Source: Thunnus maccoyii (Eukaryota > Chordata > Actinopteri > Scombriformes > Scombridae). Taken from it: a DNA stretch of 64,000 bases. The stretch covers positions 27,550,501 through 27,614,500 of the forward strand of contig NC_056539.1 in NCBI RefSeq assembly GCF_910596095.1, given 5' to 3'. Position 1 is the stretch's first letter. The number at the start of each line of letters is the position of its first letter. Shown here piece by piece: positions 53,001 to 64,000 of the stretch. A program made the position numbers and the translations under genes. A model generated the notes under the pieces. It saw only the letters and a program-made list of their open reading frames with translations. It was not told the DNA's origin and searched no databases.

Positions 53001-54801
53001 TATTAATCATATATGAGAAAATGTTTGTTACATGTGTTTGTCTAACATCCCAAAGAATAATCCCAAACACTGTTTAGAAGAACTAGTTTCCATTAAACAC
53101 ACTTTCAGAAGTGAAATACAAAGAAAAAAAGCTCCTGCATGCTTATAGCGCTTACAATCTATTATTATGCAGCAACATTTTTGCACAGTATTTGTGAGGC
53201 ATTTTGAAATATATGTGTCTCTAAATAGTAAGCAAAAATGTATTATCTGGGTCTTCGGTGTGTGTCTTTGATGTAGTTGGACATGTTAGCAAAAGCTGGT
53301 GCAGACATCTTGATGCCAGTTAGGGTGGGCGATGTTGTGGGAACTGCAGTCGACTACGCACACCATTCCTTCAACCAGGTAACACTCCTGTACTGTACTG
53401 CATTTCAACTGAATTCAAAAAACTTAATTTTATTCTTAACGGGCAATAAAAATGTACGCTTAGCAGAGCATAGACATGTCCACATGCAAATATAATGCAA
53501 TAAACCCTGACTTTGTGAGAATTATGACCTTTAGTTTTTGTTGAGACCTATCGAGTGTCAATTTTGTGGTACTTTTTGAAGCCATAGTTACAGGTAGTGG
53601 TGATGTTGTATTTGATTGGATTACATTGTGAGGTGTTTCAAATATTTTGTCCCCCTCATATATTTAAATGGTGGTAGACACAGGTGTTTCTGAAACATTA
53701 TAAACAAAAGTGTAAACAAAAAGTATGAACAGAAAATGAATATATTGTATAGATGCACTCATACACAGTCAGAGGAACGCTTTGGATTTGATTTATTGTT
53801 TTTAACTTAATGTGTCAGTATAGTTGTCTGTAATGTTCTATGTTACTGTGTAGGACTCGCGTATTGCCAACACTCCCTTCCATGCTCTGAACATGCGAGA
53901 GAGGGAAATATTCAAAGAACGGCGCCAGCTGCTGAGCTTGATGGGAGATCTGCTGAGACAGACTGTTGGCCAGAGGGAGAGAGAGCAGCTAGAGAGAGAA
54001 CACACACACACATTCATGTACTGCACCTGCACACTGTCTATTTCTTGTGACCTTGTGCCTTAATCCAACATGGAGTTGAATTTAACACCAAAATTTAAGA
54101 AGCAAACTAAGAAAAAACATTTTTCAAAAGCCCATTTCCAACTCTGTGCATTTGAATCTTTTCCCAGGAAGCCGTCGTTTAAGTTCTGCTACCACTGCGG
54201 TCGCTCTGTGACAGTGAAGCTGACCGCTTGTAGCCGCTGCCACAAGGTCTTTTACTGCTCCAGGACCTGTAAACTGAAAGCATGGGATGAAAGACACAAG
54301 GACGAATGTATCCGGGCGTCAGGTGGGAATTAGGACCTCTCCTTCCAACAGTAACAAACAACACCTGCCCCCAACCCCTACCCCAGGACACAGAAGTTCA
54401 ATCCATAAATATCACTTAATAAGCTTATAATAAAATTATAATGTGTAACTTTGTCATAGTGTTTTGAATCTGTGATATCTTAAGGATAAAGTTATGCTTT
54501 GGATGAACATTTTGATGTACAGTATCTGTAAAATACTAATTTGGTTTTTATCTTTTGGAGCATGTCAACACTTTGTCTATCTGTCTCTCTCAATCCAGCA
54601 TCAGCTGATGGCCTCCAGAAGAGTGTTGTGTTAAAAACCCAAAGAGGCCCCAGGCCCTTGAGTGTCATGTTGAAATCAAAAACAGTCCCCAGGCCCTTGA
54701 GTGTCAAGTTGAAACCCCAAAGAGTCCCCAAACCCTTGAGCATGGCTGAGAAGGTCTTGGAGAGCCAAGTCAACCTGAAGGAAAACTACAGCTTCAACTG
54801 A
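47064..54801 (+). CDS. ankmy1: Ankyrin repeat and MYND domain-containing protein 1
   Basis: Nineteen exons: 47064-47279, 47555-47701, 47780-47974, 48304-48354, 48595-48833, 48994-49210, 49517-49678, 49817-49962, 50213-50822, 50900-51084, 51220-51391, 51619-51759, 51871-51966, 52634-52741, 52848-52970, 53277-53378, 53854-54017, 54168-54322, 54599-54801. Sum 3432 bases, 1143 residues plus TGA. MORN repeats occupy about residues 51-140 ([16 protein letters not shown], then [17 protein letters not shown]). Ankyrin repeats begin near residue 320 and continue at 720-970 ([19 protein letters not shown]). A MYND zinc finger lies near 1032-1070 ([21 protein letters not shown], then HKDEC). Exon 9 inserts 203 charged residues between ankyrin blocks, making the protein longer than mammalian ANKMY1 (about 940). 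The ATG at 47064 is the first in the open frame. The 54017 donor is weak but in phase. Molecular role is poorly known; a ciliary or testis role is inference. Confidence 0.93.
50213..50822 (+). CDS. ankmy1: ankmy1 exon 9: Glu/Arg-rich low-complexity insert
   Basis: This exon gives 203 in-frame codons, residues about 458-661 of ankmy1. Its central 150 residues are dominated by Glu, Arg, Gly and Lys, from purine-rich GAG/GAA/AGA codons, and look like a highly charged helical or disordered linker. The flanks are ordinary: [15 protein letters not shown] before, and a conserved-looking segment [18 protein letters not shown] after. It separates the first ankyrin block from the second. The antisense open frame over the same bases is a shadow of the purine bias. 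Confidence 0.85.
52011..52247 (+). mobile_element. tRNA-derived SINE
   Basis: Starts GGCGCCTGTGGCTCAGGAGG. A box TGGCTCAGGAG (52019-52029) and B-box-like GTTCGGTCTCC (52066-52076) have tRNA-like spacing. A body with CTGATGGTTCCACCAGC, a GTGTGTGAATGGGTGAATG block and the tail AAAGTCCATTTATA follow, as in a widespread teleost SINE. It lies in ankmy1 intron 13, same strand as the gene. Confidence 0.85.
54429..54434 (+). promoter_or_regulatory. ankmy1: Intronic polyadenylation signal in ankmy1
   Basis: AATAAA lies in intron 18, about 96 bases after an in-frame TAG (54331-54333) reached if the donor at 54323 is not used. It would end a short isoform three codons after the MYND exon. Confidence 0.4.
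54599..54801 (+). CDS. ankmy1: ankmy1 last exon with 13-residue tandem repeat
   Basis: Acceptor CAATCCAG at 54591-54598, phase matched to the donor after 54322. A 39-base unit starting CCCCAGGCCCTTGAGTGTCA occurs at 54648 and 54687, with a diverged copy at 54726. It encodes [26 protein letters not shown] and [10 protein letters not shown]: basic, proline-bearing 13-residue repeats after the MYND finger. The tail ends with TGA at 54799-54801. I do not recall an equivalent in mammalian ANKMY1. Confidence 0.75.
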
Positions 54802-55619
54802 CGGATACAAACATTTAACATGCTTATTACTGCTAAATGACATTATCTACCTAATATAGTGATGCACTTCTGTTACATAATTTCTTTCTCTTACTCTTGA
54901 GTTTTGATTTTATATATTTGGCTTAATGGTGACAATATTACAACAATATTTAGTGCCATAATCACCTCTCTTTGGCATGTATTGTTGCTGTAGTATTAGC
55001 GTATTAATAATGGAATAATGTCTTTTCTTCTCTGTGCTATTGTCAGGGAAATGCCTATTTAAAAAAATACTCTAGTAGGAACTAGTGCTGGATTTTGGCA
55101 TATGACTTCTTTTATACAGGAAATGTATCTAAACTTTATCACTTATGCTATTATTGTTGTTTATCTAATATATTGTCCTAGCTGATTTGTTGATGACTAA
55201 GTTCAAAGTTTCAAAAGATGTGCTTTTGTAAAAAAAAAAATGTAAGAAAAGTGATACACACATTAAGTTTTTATTGTGATAAAATGTGCCTTGTTGCTTT
55301 TTTTTTTTGCACTGCCAGCAGTGAGACTGGTTTCAGCTGATTGGTCACTCAGCCAGTCTGTCCAGAGCAAGATTCCTTTGACAACTTTCAACCAGATTGT
55401 AATGACATTTGTTTAGGATATTTACAGTATACAAAGGTTGATGGGAAAGTAATGTTTTTATTGACCCTGTGACCTGTCCATTACCATTATTAGGCCAAGT
55501 TTTGCACTTGGATACACAAATATCAAAATCCAGTCTACTGACCACATTCATTCCCCATAGAATTAATCATTTTCATTTTTGTCACTCTATTAGCTCTCCT
55601 CTAGCGCCACATGCAGGCC

Positions 55620-55625
55620 AATAAA
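55620..55625 (+). promoter_or_regulatory. ankmy1: Candidate distal polyadenylation signal for ankmy1
   Basis: First AATAAA that I noticed downstream of the long-isoform stop at 54801. The region 54802-55619 is AT-rich and would be 3' UTR. Confidence 0.35.
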
Positions 55626-55779
55626 TGTCAACTTTGCACACTCACAGAATGACATGGTAACACTTTATGTTAAAATGAAATGTAATGTAAGAGATCCTTA
55701 ATGAGCTTCTGTTTGCCTGAATTAAGATGTTGTGAGTTTAGATTTATTTTATAGTGCTCACTGATTTTGTACTAATGGC

Positions 55780-56312
55780 CAGCGGTGAATGAAGTATTTA
55801 GATCCTTTATGTAAGTACCAATGCAGCTCCAAAGGGTCACCAGAGGAATTCGAGGGGTCATTAAATGATTAATAGGAGAGATAAGAAGAGTTCTGAATCA
55901 CAGATCTGTTTTCAGTTTTTGAAATTCTTCTCTAATCCTTGATTTTTGGTGAAATATTGGATAATTTGGATAATTGAAATGAAACCGTGTGACAAGTTTA
56001 GAGGGAAAAATCACTATTTGGTGGAGCCGTTAATAACTCATACACATCTGAAATGTGACCCTGACTACACACAGCTTTTTGTAAGACGTCAAAAGCCCAA
56101 AAGTTTGGAAACCACTGGTTTCATCTTTAACAGTGTGTTGTATTTTAAAACCTTGTTATATCATCCGTTGTGTCAAATCTTCACTTGAAAAGTAACTAAA
56201 GCTGTCAAATAAATGTAGTGGAGTAGAAAGTACAATATTTCCCTCTGAAATGTAGTGGAGTGGACGTATAAAGCGGCAGAAAATAGAAATACTCAGGTAA
56301 AGTGCAAATATT
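55780..56312. repeat. Dispersed repeat, copy 2
   Basis: Same orientation as copy 1 at 33623-34076, with obvious similarity over about 400 bases and a roughly 30-base segment absent from copy 1 (CCCAAAAGTTTGGAAACCAC). It ends about 365 bases before the rnf14-like ATG. Confidence 0.9.
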
Positions 56313-56676
56313 AACTCGAATGTCTCATTTTTGTGTTCTTCAGCCTCACAGGCCTGATGGTGGTGCACAGGTAAACTGCACCTGAATGCACCGGTCAAAC
56401 AACTTAATGTTGTTTGTGACCTGTTGCCATGACAGCAGTACTGTAGGCTGTGGTTGCTGCTGTAAATTGTGTCTTGCATCACACATAGATGAGTCAACAG
56501 TGGGACGGGCAGTTCTGGTATAATAACCGCAGTCACGCTGAACAGCACTGGTTTTACAGTATACCACCGTTTAAAGGCACAAAGCAACTTAAACAACTGC
56601 CCTGTACACTAAAGGAGACATTTTATTTAGAAATTAGAAAGTAAAGTTTGTTTGCAATTTATTTAAGAATTGAGGT

Positions 56677-59600
56677 ATGAATGCGGACTTGGAGGAGCAG
56701 GAAGATGAACTGCTGGCTCTTTACAGCATCTTGGGTTCGGAGGAGTTCGTTCGGGATGAGCCCAAGTCTGGCGGAGAAGTCCGAGTGTCTGTAGAGCTGC
56801 CAGCGGCTTTCATGGTGGCTCTGAGGGAGGGTAAATATGTCAGTTTGACAAAAAAACAAATAAATGCATGTGTTATCGACATATCCTAGGCTATATAAAT
56901 GTGTTGGGTGGATGTTTTGATACAAAGTTAGCTGTTGCTTTGCTTTGGAAACTAAATCAATCTCCATAGATTTTGGAGTAATCCCATCAATAAAATCTGG
57001 AATAGGAAAATAAGTTATTCACCACAAGAATCATTAGAAATCAAGACTTTTCTAGAAGATTTTGCTAATTGGAAAAGCCAAATAGGCCTATATAACATTT
57101 CGAAACCAGCAGTATTTTATATAAATGTTTATTTTAAAGAAGCTTTTTATAGTTAAAATCCATTTCTCTGCTGTTACATACACCCAAATTATTGGGTATA
57201 AAAAGACAAATAAATGAAAAGACTTTCAAGCCACAATTCACAATCTTGATAACTAATGTCTATTTATGTGTGAGGTGATGTACTTTGGTCATGTTGTACC
57301 TATAGGCCTACTTGCGTTTTTTCTTTTCTTTACCTAAGATGAAACGCTGAGGCAGTATGAGATATCATTCCTCCCACCTCTGCTTCTGACCTTTGAACTC
57401 CCCGAGAACTATCCTTCCTCCTCCCCTCCCTCCTTCACTCTCACCTGCAGCTGGCTGACACACACGCAGGTAACCTGCAGAAGCCATTTGAGTCATTTAA
57501 AAACTGCGGATGTGAAAGAGCGTAACGGACTATATAACAACTGACTGCAGATGTTCAATAAAGATCAGTCTCTTTCTTCCCTCCAGCTCTCTGCTCTGGC
57601 TGCTCATCTCATTGATCTCTACCAGACGTCTGGAAGCGCTGTGGTGCTCTTCTCCTGGGTACAGTTTCTAAGAGAGGATGCTCTCAGATTCCTGGATATT
57701 GATTATCTACTGGAGCTCCCCTCTGATGAACACAATACCCTGCACTGTAGCCAGGACACGCAAAATGCTACACTCTTAGAGGCAAAAAGCAATCAAGACA
57801 CACCGACATCAGGATCCAGAGATGACCAAAGTTGTAATGTTTCAGAAACACAAAAAACTGAACTTTCCGCCCCATCATCCGAAGCAGACATTGCTGGCTC
57901 TGTGGCGTTAAACTCCTGCATGGATGGCCAAAATAATTTCACCTCTAGCCACAGCAAAGTCAGCCAGAATGACGTAAACTTAGGCCCAAACAGGGATTAT
58001 CAAAAGGCTCTTCCTTTACAGACCAAAGTCCAAAACACTTCTAATGATTTTAACCAAACTTCACAAACCTCAGATGTTTGCAAGCCTGAACGTATCTTCC
58101 AAACCTCTGAGTTTAAGGCTGACCACCAGAATGACCTGTCCTCAGAGGCAGACAAATCTGAGTTTCTTCCATTTGCTCAGTCCAATCAAACTGGCCAGAA
58201 ATATTATGAGATGGACTCTTCAGCTTCCTCTTGGCTTCCCTCAAGCTCCTCAGTCCCACTTGGTGGAGAAGCTCACCCCAAAAAATCCCCTCCAAACGAA
58301 GACCAATCCCTCTCTGGTCTCTCCCTAACCCCAGCACAAGCTCTCCTGTCTCAGCTCTTGACCTACGATGCGGCCCAGAAGCAGAAAGTGTTTGCCAGCA
58401 CAGTTTTTGACTGTGGCGTGTGTTTTACGGGCTGGCTCGGTTCACAGTGTGTGCAGATATTGGAGTGTGGTCACGTCTTCTGCCAGGCTTGTCTTGCCAA
58501 TTTCTGTAAGCTGCAGATAACAGAGGGGAACGTCCGGGGTGTCACCTGTCCTCAAGCAGACTGCACAGCCACCCCCACACCTGCACAGGTGCAGAACACA
58601 ACCGTCTGTCACCTCTTGCTGCTACAGATTACAGTTTAACTACAGATTCTTTATAGATGTCTGTGTTTTTGAGGCTTTGGGACACTGGGCTGAATTATCC
58701 AGGAACATTTTGATTTTCTATATCAAAAAAACGACTATTCATTGCCAAAACAAACATCTGCATCTGGATTTAGTAATTGACTTCTCTAACACATTTGCTG
58801 TCTATTTCTGTCCTTTTCTATTCTCTAATTTTTCCCTGTTTGGCAGGTGAAAAGTCTCGTAGGAGAGGAGCTGTTCAGCCGCTATGACCGTCTCCTGCTC
58901 CAGTCCACTCTGGACTGTATGCCTGGTGTGTTTCCCTAATATTCTTTCAAACCATTTGTACCTCAAAATGACCAGAGATATGGTAATGATAGAGAGTGAA
59001 GTAATTTCCCTCGGGAAGTCAATGAATTTCATGCAATTTTATACTCGTCACTTCATAATAGTGTATTAAAATTAATTTTTTGTTTCATTTCATGCATTTC
59101 CTTTTGGTTTTCCGCTGCTATGTTTGAGCCAACTGTGAAAATAAGGCAAAATGAGCAAACAAGAAACAAAAAGAAAACATCTTTAGCTCTTCCTTATAAA
59201 CAGAAAGACTTTTTTTCTCCCCTCCTCTCAGATGTGGTGTACTGTCCACGGCGCTCCTGTGGATCTGCCGTCATTCAGGAGAAGGCCAGCAATGCGGCGA
59301 TGTGCTCTGTATGTGGCTTCGCCTTCTGTGTTACCTGCAAAAAGACCTACCATGGAACAGATGACTGCCAGGCAAAGAAGCTGCCGAAAAAACAGGCAGA
59401 AAAAGATTCACAGCAAACTCTTGCAGACCTCCCGCAGTCACAAGGTACACAAGGATGTGTGTGTGTGTGGATAAATCTCTGCATGATGGAAATGACAGAG
59501 TAGGAAAATCAGCATGTATAATATTGAAATGATTTACTTAATCACTGTCCAATTTCTGGATTGATTGTTTAGTTTGTGTGTCTCCTTGAAACAGTGTTGT

Positions 59601-60144
59601 GTTGCTGTGTGTGTGTCTCAGGGGGTTTGATGGCTCTATGGGACGACTACACCAGTGGCAGTAAGCAGAGGCAGCGCCTGCTGGAGAGCAGGTACGGCCG
59701 TAACAGCCTGCAGGTCACTGTGGAGGGATGTCTGAGTGAAGACTGGATTGCTTTCAACAGCAAGAACTGTCCTTACTGCTTCTGCAAGATACAGGTATAT
59801 ATTTACATTTATTACAGTAAATTTATTTACAATTTCACAAACACATTTGTGTGTTTACAGACAAATTTGTATTACTAATGAAAGTGTCAAAGTCAATTCA
59901 AGAGGTCTTTCAAATGTTGCATGCTTGTTTTTCTGACTGTTGTAGTTTAAATGTGCCTGATTTGCTAATACATACTGTATGTTGCTGTTTTGTGTTGCAG
60001 AAAAACGGAGGATGTAACAAGATGACGTGCTCTCAGTGTAGAGGGATATTCTGCTGGTCCTGCCTGGCCAGACTGCGATCATTTCGTTGCAGCCAACACT
60101 TTCAGGACGGTCCCTGCTCTGCCTACGAATACTCCCCGACCTAG
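56677..60144 (+). CDS. rnf14: RNF14-like RING-IBR-RING E3 ubiquitin ligase
   Basis: Seven exons: 56677-56830, 57339-57469, 57551-58588, 58847-58925, 59232-59444, 59622-59794, 60001-60144. Sum 1932 bases, 643 residues plus TAG. An RWD domain covers about residues 1-145 (QEDELLALYSILGSEEF, FELPENYPSSSPPSFTL). A long Ser/Gln/Asn/Asp-rich linker covers about 145-355. RING1 starts at C383 (CGVCFTGW, ECGHVFCQAC). An IBR follows (YCPRRSC, CSVCGFAFCVTC) and RING2 starts at C588 (CPYCFC, NGGCNKMTC). C601 in NGGC is at the position of the catalytic thioester cysteine of RBR ligases, so activity looks intact. Mammalian RNF14 is about 474 residues; the excess is the linker, while the acidic C-terminal tail of RNF14 is missing. 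It could be rnf14 itself or a fish paralogue. RNF14 is known as an androgen-receptor cofactor and in resolving stalled or crosslinked ribosomes. Confidence 0.9.
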
Positions 60145-60898
60145 TCCCTTAGCGACTTTTATTACCAGCCACTGGCCACCAGCCATAGAGGAAATACAGT
60201 CAACAAATTTTACTCTACACTTGGTGCATTTGATGAAAGCATCCACATTTGAAGCTGCCAAGATTACATTTTCAATTCATCCTCACGTGGAGGTTTAAAC
60301 TGTGGATTCTGTGCTTTGTTTTTATTCAAAGCAGTTTTATTTCCAAGTGCACTTTTAAAAGACAGTTTTAAAAAAATCAACAACAACAATATACCTCAAA
60401 TGCTACATTAGTTTCACTTGAAAATTCAACTAGAAACCCCTATTTTAAAACTATTAATTTCTACCGAAGCCTTAGTCATTCACAAAATCAACCTGTCAAA
60501 CTGTGTAATGACCACTAGATGGAGCTATATAATAATAATGCAGAGACAGCCTGAGCTCTGGCTCCAACAGCTTCACTGAAGATCAATTTTGTCTACATCA
60601 AGAAACACATTAATCCGTGTTAAATAATCAATCAAAATACCTTACTCAAAACAGTTATGTGGTATGGTATAGATATTTACAGCTCTGAATGCAAAGATAA
60701 ATGATCTGTAAAAGAAAATGTCCCTGTGTGCGTGTTTGAACCAAATCAAAGCATTCATACCACAGTCACGCGTACTTCCACCCCACGTACGATTAGGATA
60801 TCCAGGGAATCACTTTTTAAATTGTTTCAAATTTGTTTTTTTGAAGTGTTAGAAATGTTTCAAAGCTTCAAGTAAAATTGTAAAAGCGAAACATTTTC

Positions 60899-60904
60899 AT
60901 TAAA
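60899..60904 (+). promoter_or_regulatory. rnf14: Candidate polyadenylation signal for rnf14-like
   Basis: The variant ATTAAA lies about 755 bases after the stop. I saw no canonical AATAAA closer on the plus strand. Confidence 0.3.
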
Positions 60905-61364
60905 CTCCAAAGTGGGACAGTAACCACAGTGGTTCTGTTCCTATTTCTATTGGATGCTCGTATTCTTGGTCATTTTTCAGCCCCTATTCTTCACAAATGC
61001 ACAGTACTGCATTATATATATGTATATTTACATTTACATTCCCTTCAAATGGCACCCTGCAGGTAGTTTTTTTCCATTTTGCATTTACTCACTGATTGAC
61101 TTCCTGTTTTTGAAACGTCTCCCTCCCTTCCTGCACTCGTCTGTCATAACAGTGGAACAAAGACCACTGTTGCACGTCCCCAGGCTGTCCGAGACATGAT
61201 CGGAAATCTACAGCTGTCTCTCATATGAAGCCAAGAAATACTGGCCCTCTCTCTCTTTGCCGTCTGTGTGTGTTTGTGTGTGTGTATCTTCCAGGAAAAA
61301 TCCAGTTTCCACACAGGGGTCATCACTTCCTCGTAAATGTCTAAACAACTGTTTTCCGTGACCC

Positions 61365-61442
61365 TCAGTCCTCTTTCAGGGCCTGGAGGACTGGATCTGA
61401 GGGACGGGGCATGTGTTTGTGGTTGTCAAGCTTCTTCTGGAG
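61365..61442 (-). CDS. Possible terminal coding exon of an unidentified gene
   Basis: Read on the minus strand, a pyrimidine-poor but valid acceptor (TCTCACATGCAG) precedes 25 open codons: LQKKLDNHKHMPRPSDP, then VLQALKED and TGA. The peptide is hydrophilic with a coiled-coil-like start, and codon use looks natural. I do not recognise the family and found no convincing upstream exon within the window. If real, the rest of the gene lies beyond the right edge or in missed small exons, and it would be convergent with rnf14-like. Confidence 0.35.
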   Translation of the reverse strand, partial: LQKKLDNHKHMPRPSDPVLQALKED

Positions 61443-64000
61443 CTGCATGTGAGATATGAAATACAAATGAAAGATTAATATTAAGGAATAACACAGTAGT
61501 TATAAAATGCCTACAAAATACAAGGGTCCATAAAGTCAAATTTTAAAAATGCCAAAGTTCAAATGGGGTTAAGAACAGATGTATGATAAGTACATACTAC
61601 AGAGATCCTTCTGCTTTCCATGAATGTCTCATTAATGGCCAGTAAGTTTTAAATTCACATTGTATTGGGGAGCTTTAGTATAATTGTCACTAAACGTACC
61701 AAAAGCTTTTAACGTTGCACCAAAGACAGACTGGCAATAATACTCAGTGCCATGTAAGGACTGCCAAAACTATCCGGCTTGAACTTGAAAAGTCTTTTAT
61801 GTTAAACCACAATGAACCACATGGGGCAGTCCAATCTATTATCTGTCAAAGACAAAACACCTGCAGTGAGATCACTGATTGGAGCATGGCCAAAGGTGCA
61901 ACATGAATGGACCCACAGAAGGCAGTGTGGCGGCAGTGGTTGTGTTTATATGTGGCCTGATCGTGAAAACATTAATCAGCCTCACAGATCTAGACGACAT
62001 CTTGCAAGTTTCATTTCAAGATTTGACTCAGGTTAACACCGACAGAGCATCAACTGAGCCTGACCACGTAGGTGACCAACCAACAGATTGTTTTTTGTCA
62101 TTGTAGGAAACATACAAGTGTAACTAATAACAGTAATAACTGCTTTTAATTTAGGTGAGTTGGGTTCATGGCTGTGGAACACCTTTTCACCGAAGATATT
62201 TTGTCACATTAGGAAAAGCACAGGTGAAAATATTCCAATCAACGATGGCTGAAATGCAATTATCTGCTTTCAGGGTCCAGGTATTGTGCATGCTGTTACA
62301 AGGCCTATCAGTAAGTGTCTCAATGGTGATGTCAGTCAATGTCTCTTCAAAACAATTACATAAAATAGATGTTATAAAAAAATTAAGCATGTTTGACAAA
62401 CTGCATAACAGATTTCTGGCCTCAAATGTGCTGAGATACTGATTTTATTTGAAAATATTATTGGAAACATTTGTGTCCAGAGCAACTGTTCAACAAAAAT
62501 CTGAGCCAAAGACCAATGATAGCCCAAGGCGATGTGTTTTCAGTCAGCTCTATAGGAAGGGATTGTGTTGATGTCTCAATGAAGGAGAGAACTGTCAATC
62601 ATCTACTTGAATTGTCTGTTTGAAGCAAATGCTTTCTGAGTCTTGCTGGATCACAATGATGAGAACATTTTGAGCTGGTGTTATAAACACGCTACAGTGA
62701 ATTGTGATGGAGTCTCTTTAACTTGAGGGCACAAAATACTTATTTGTAATATGAAATACTGATCATGTGCGTGAATTATCGAGTGATTTACCCTTGATAA
62801 CAGACAAGTAAGGACAGAGGATCTTAGGGAGCAGAAATCTAAGCTCTCATCTAGCAGTATTTCAACTGAGCTAGACCACATGCTGTACCTCACACAACAG
62901 CTGCACATTTTTGCCTCCTCTGGTTGTTTGTTTCAATAGATGACTAACAATAATTGCACAATTAGTGCCTACATTTATTAGAAAGTGGCAGTGAATAATA
63001 AGTAACAGTACTGAAGAAACTGAATGTGCCAGGACTCCATACCAGTGAGTATTGGGTAGTATTGAGTATTGAGTAATTCAAGCAGCTGGTTTCATTGTAG
63101 TGGATAAAAAAAAATAAAAAAACATTTAATGGTGGAAATCCAAGTAAAATTTAATAAGTTAGACCTGAGGCCATTATGCCACATTTCAGGCAATCTGTTC
63201 ATAAGGTTTGTGAGATATCCTGCTGACAGACAAACAAACAAACTACCAGGGGCGAAAATAGCAGCACTCTTGGCAGAAGTAATATCAGGAATAATGAGTA
63301 AAGCCTGGGTATCAGTGCAGTGGAAACTAGGCTATGGAGAGCGTCTTCTCCCTGTGAGCCAATTACAGCATCAGCTAACAGAATGGTTATTTCCCCCGGA
63401 GCAGTGAGAGCTGAATTGTGGAAGAGAACACATGAGACACACATTCGTTGTAATAATCATCAACTCGGCTCGGTTATTAATATCATCTGCACGTTTATTC
63501 ATCTGTCAGAAAACACACACACGGCCTCAGAAATCAGTATATCAGTCATCCATTCAGTCAGTCAGTCAGTGGTACATTGGCAACATTGTTCAGAGGCACT
63601 GAAAGTGTGCTGAGGTCTTCACAGAGTGTACAGGAGTACATACTGTCCTGCAGGGGCGCTGCTAGGAGGTTTGGGGCCCCTGGCAGTCGATGAAGGTGGG
63701 GGGGGGGGGTCCTGAATTTTGTCAGCATACAAGACTGACTCTGTCTGTAGACCAGGATACATGGGCTTTTATGTGAGGTAAGCAGAACCTATTGTATATA
63801 TTGTTATTGAGTAAGAACATTATAAACCAACGTAGCCACAGCTGATGGGCACGTACAGTATGTTTGACATTTTGAGGCTTATTCGCTTTCTTGTTAAGAG
63901 TTAGATAAGACGATCAATACTACTCTGATGTTTGTGCAATAAATATGGAGTTAGAGCCAGGAGGTGATTATCTTAGCATAGGGGAAACAGCTAGCCTGGT
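61443..64000. other. Non-coding right flank
   Basis: No convincing exon. A 68-codon ATG-initiated frame (61903-62106) and other short frames lack support. A poly(G) run lies at about 63698-63709, within a GGGGCGCTGCTAGGAGG-type context that looks like the edge of an interspersed repeat. Confidence 0.5.

Noticed and set aside
56960-57140. Possible L1 fragment in rnf14-like intron 1
   Set aside because: A partial open translation looked vaguely LINE-like, but no RT or ORF2 motif could be identified.
61879-62106. Plus-strand open frame with a hydrophobic stretch (AAVVVFICGLIV)
   Set aside because: Short, single-exon, no recognisable family, no promoter or poly(A) context. The hydrophobic run could arise by chance in AT-rich sequence.

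Overview
The window is nuclear DNA from a vertebrate, almost certainly a teleost fish and probably percomorph-like. It has short phase-conserved GT-AG introns, dense CA/CT/GATA microsatellites, a teleost-type tRNA-derived SINE, decayed L1- and L2-like LINE pieces, and several inverted-repeat MITEs. It holds four complete protein genes, one large gene cut by the left edge, and one possible terminal exon of a sixth gene. Nothing resembles a prokaryotic system, a virus or CRISPR. All splice sites were read by eye from GT-AG dinucleotides, phase continuity and family similarity. No search was run.

Left third, minus strand: two tandem, same-orientation FNDC7-family genes. The distal one (597-14963, open at the left edge) has an 18-residue signal-peptide exon and at least 16 fibronectin type III (FN3) domains. 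Almost every domain is one phase 1-1 exon of about 261 bases. The proximal one (22538-32732) is complete, with nine FN3 domains, and matches FNDC7 through to its C-terminal region. The 7.6 kb between them holds microsatellites and an L2-like reverse-transcriptase relic.

Middle: stxbp3 (34361-44207, plus) diverges from fndc7. It is a complete 19-exon Munc18-3 gene of 595 codons. The fndc7-stxbp3 adjacency matches the human chromosome 1p13 neighbourhood as I remember it. Its first intron carries two MITEs only 26 bp apart.

Right third, plus strand: ankmy1 (47064-54801; MORN, ankyrin, MYND; 19 exons, 1143 codons) with an unusual 203-residue charged exon and a 13-residue tandem repeat at the C-terminus. 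Then rnf14-like (56677-60144; RWD plus RING-IBR-RING, 7 exons, 643 codons) with a long Ser/Gln/Asn-rich linker. The last 3.8 kb is repeat-poor non-coding sequence with one plausible minus-strand terminal exon near 61.4 kb.

The genes do not form a functional pathway. They are neighbours with separate roles: secreted or cell-surface FN3 proteins, SNARE regulation, a probable cilium/testis scaffold, and ubiquitin ligation. The most interesting features are the modular FN3 expansion with its cysteine grammar, the ankmy1 exon innovations, the TTAA-flanked MITE, and a dispersed repeat found just upstream of two genes.
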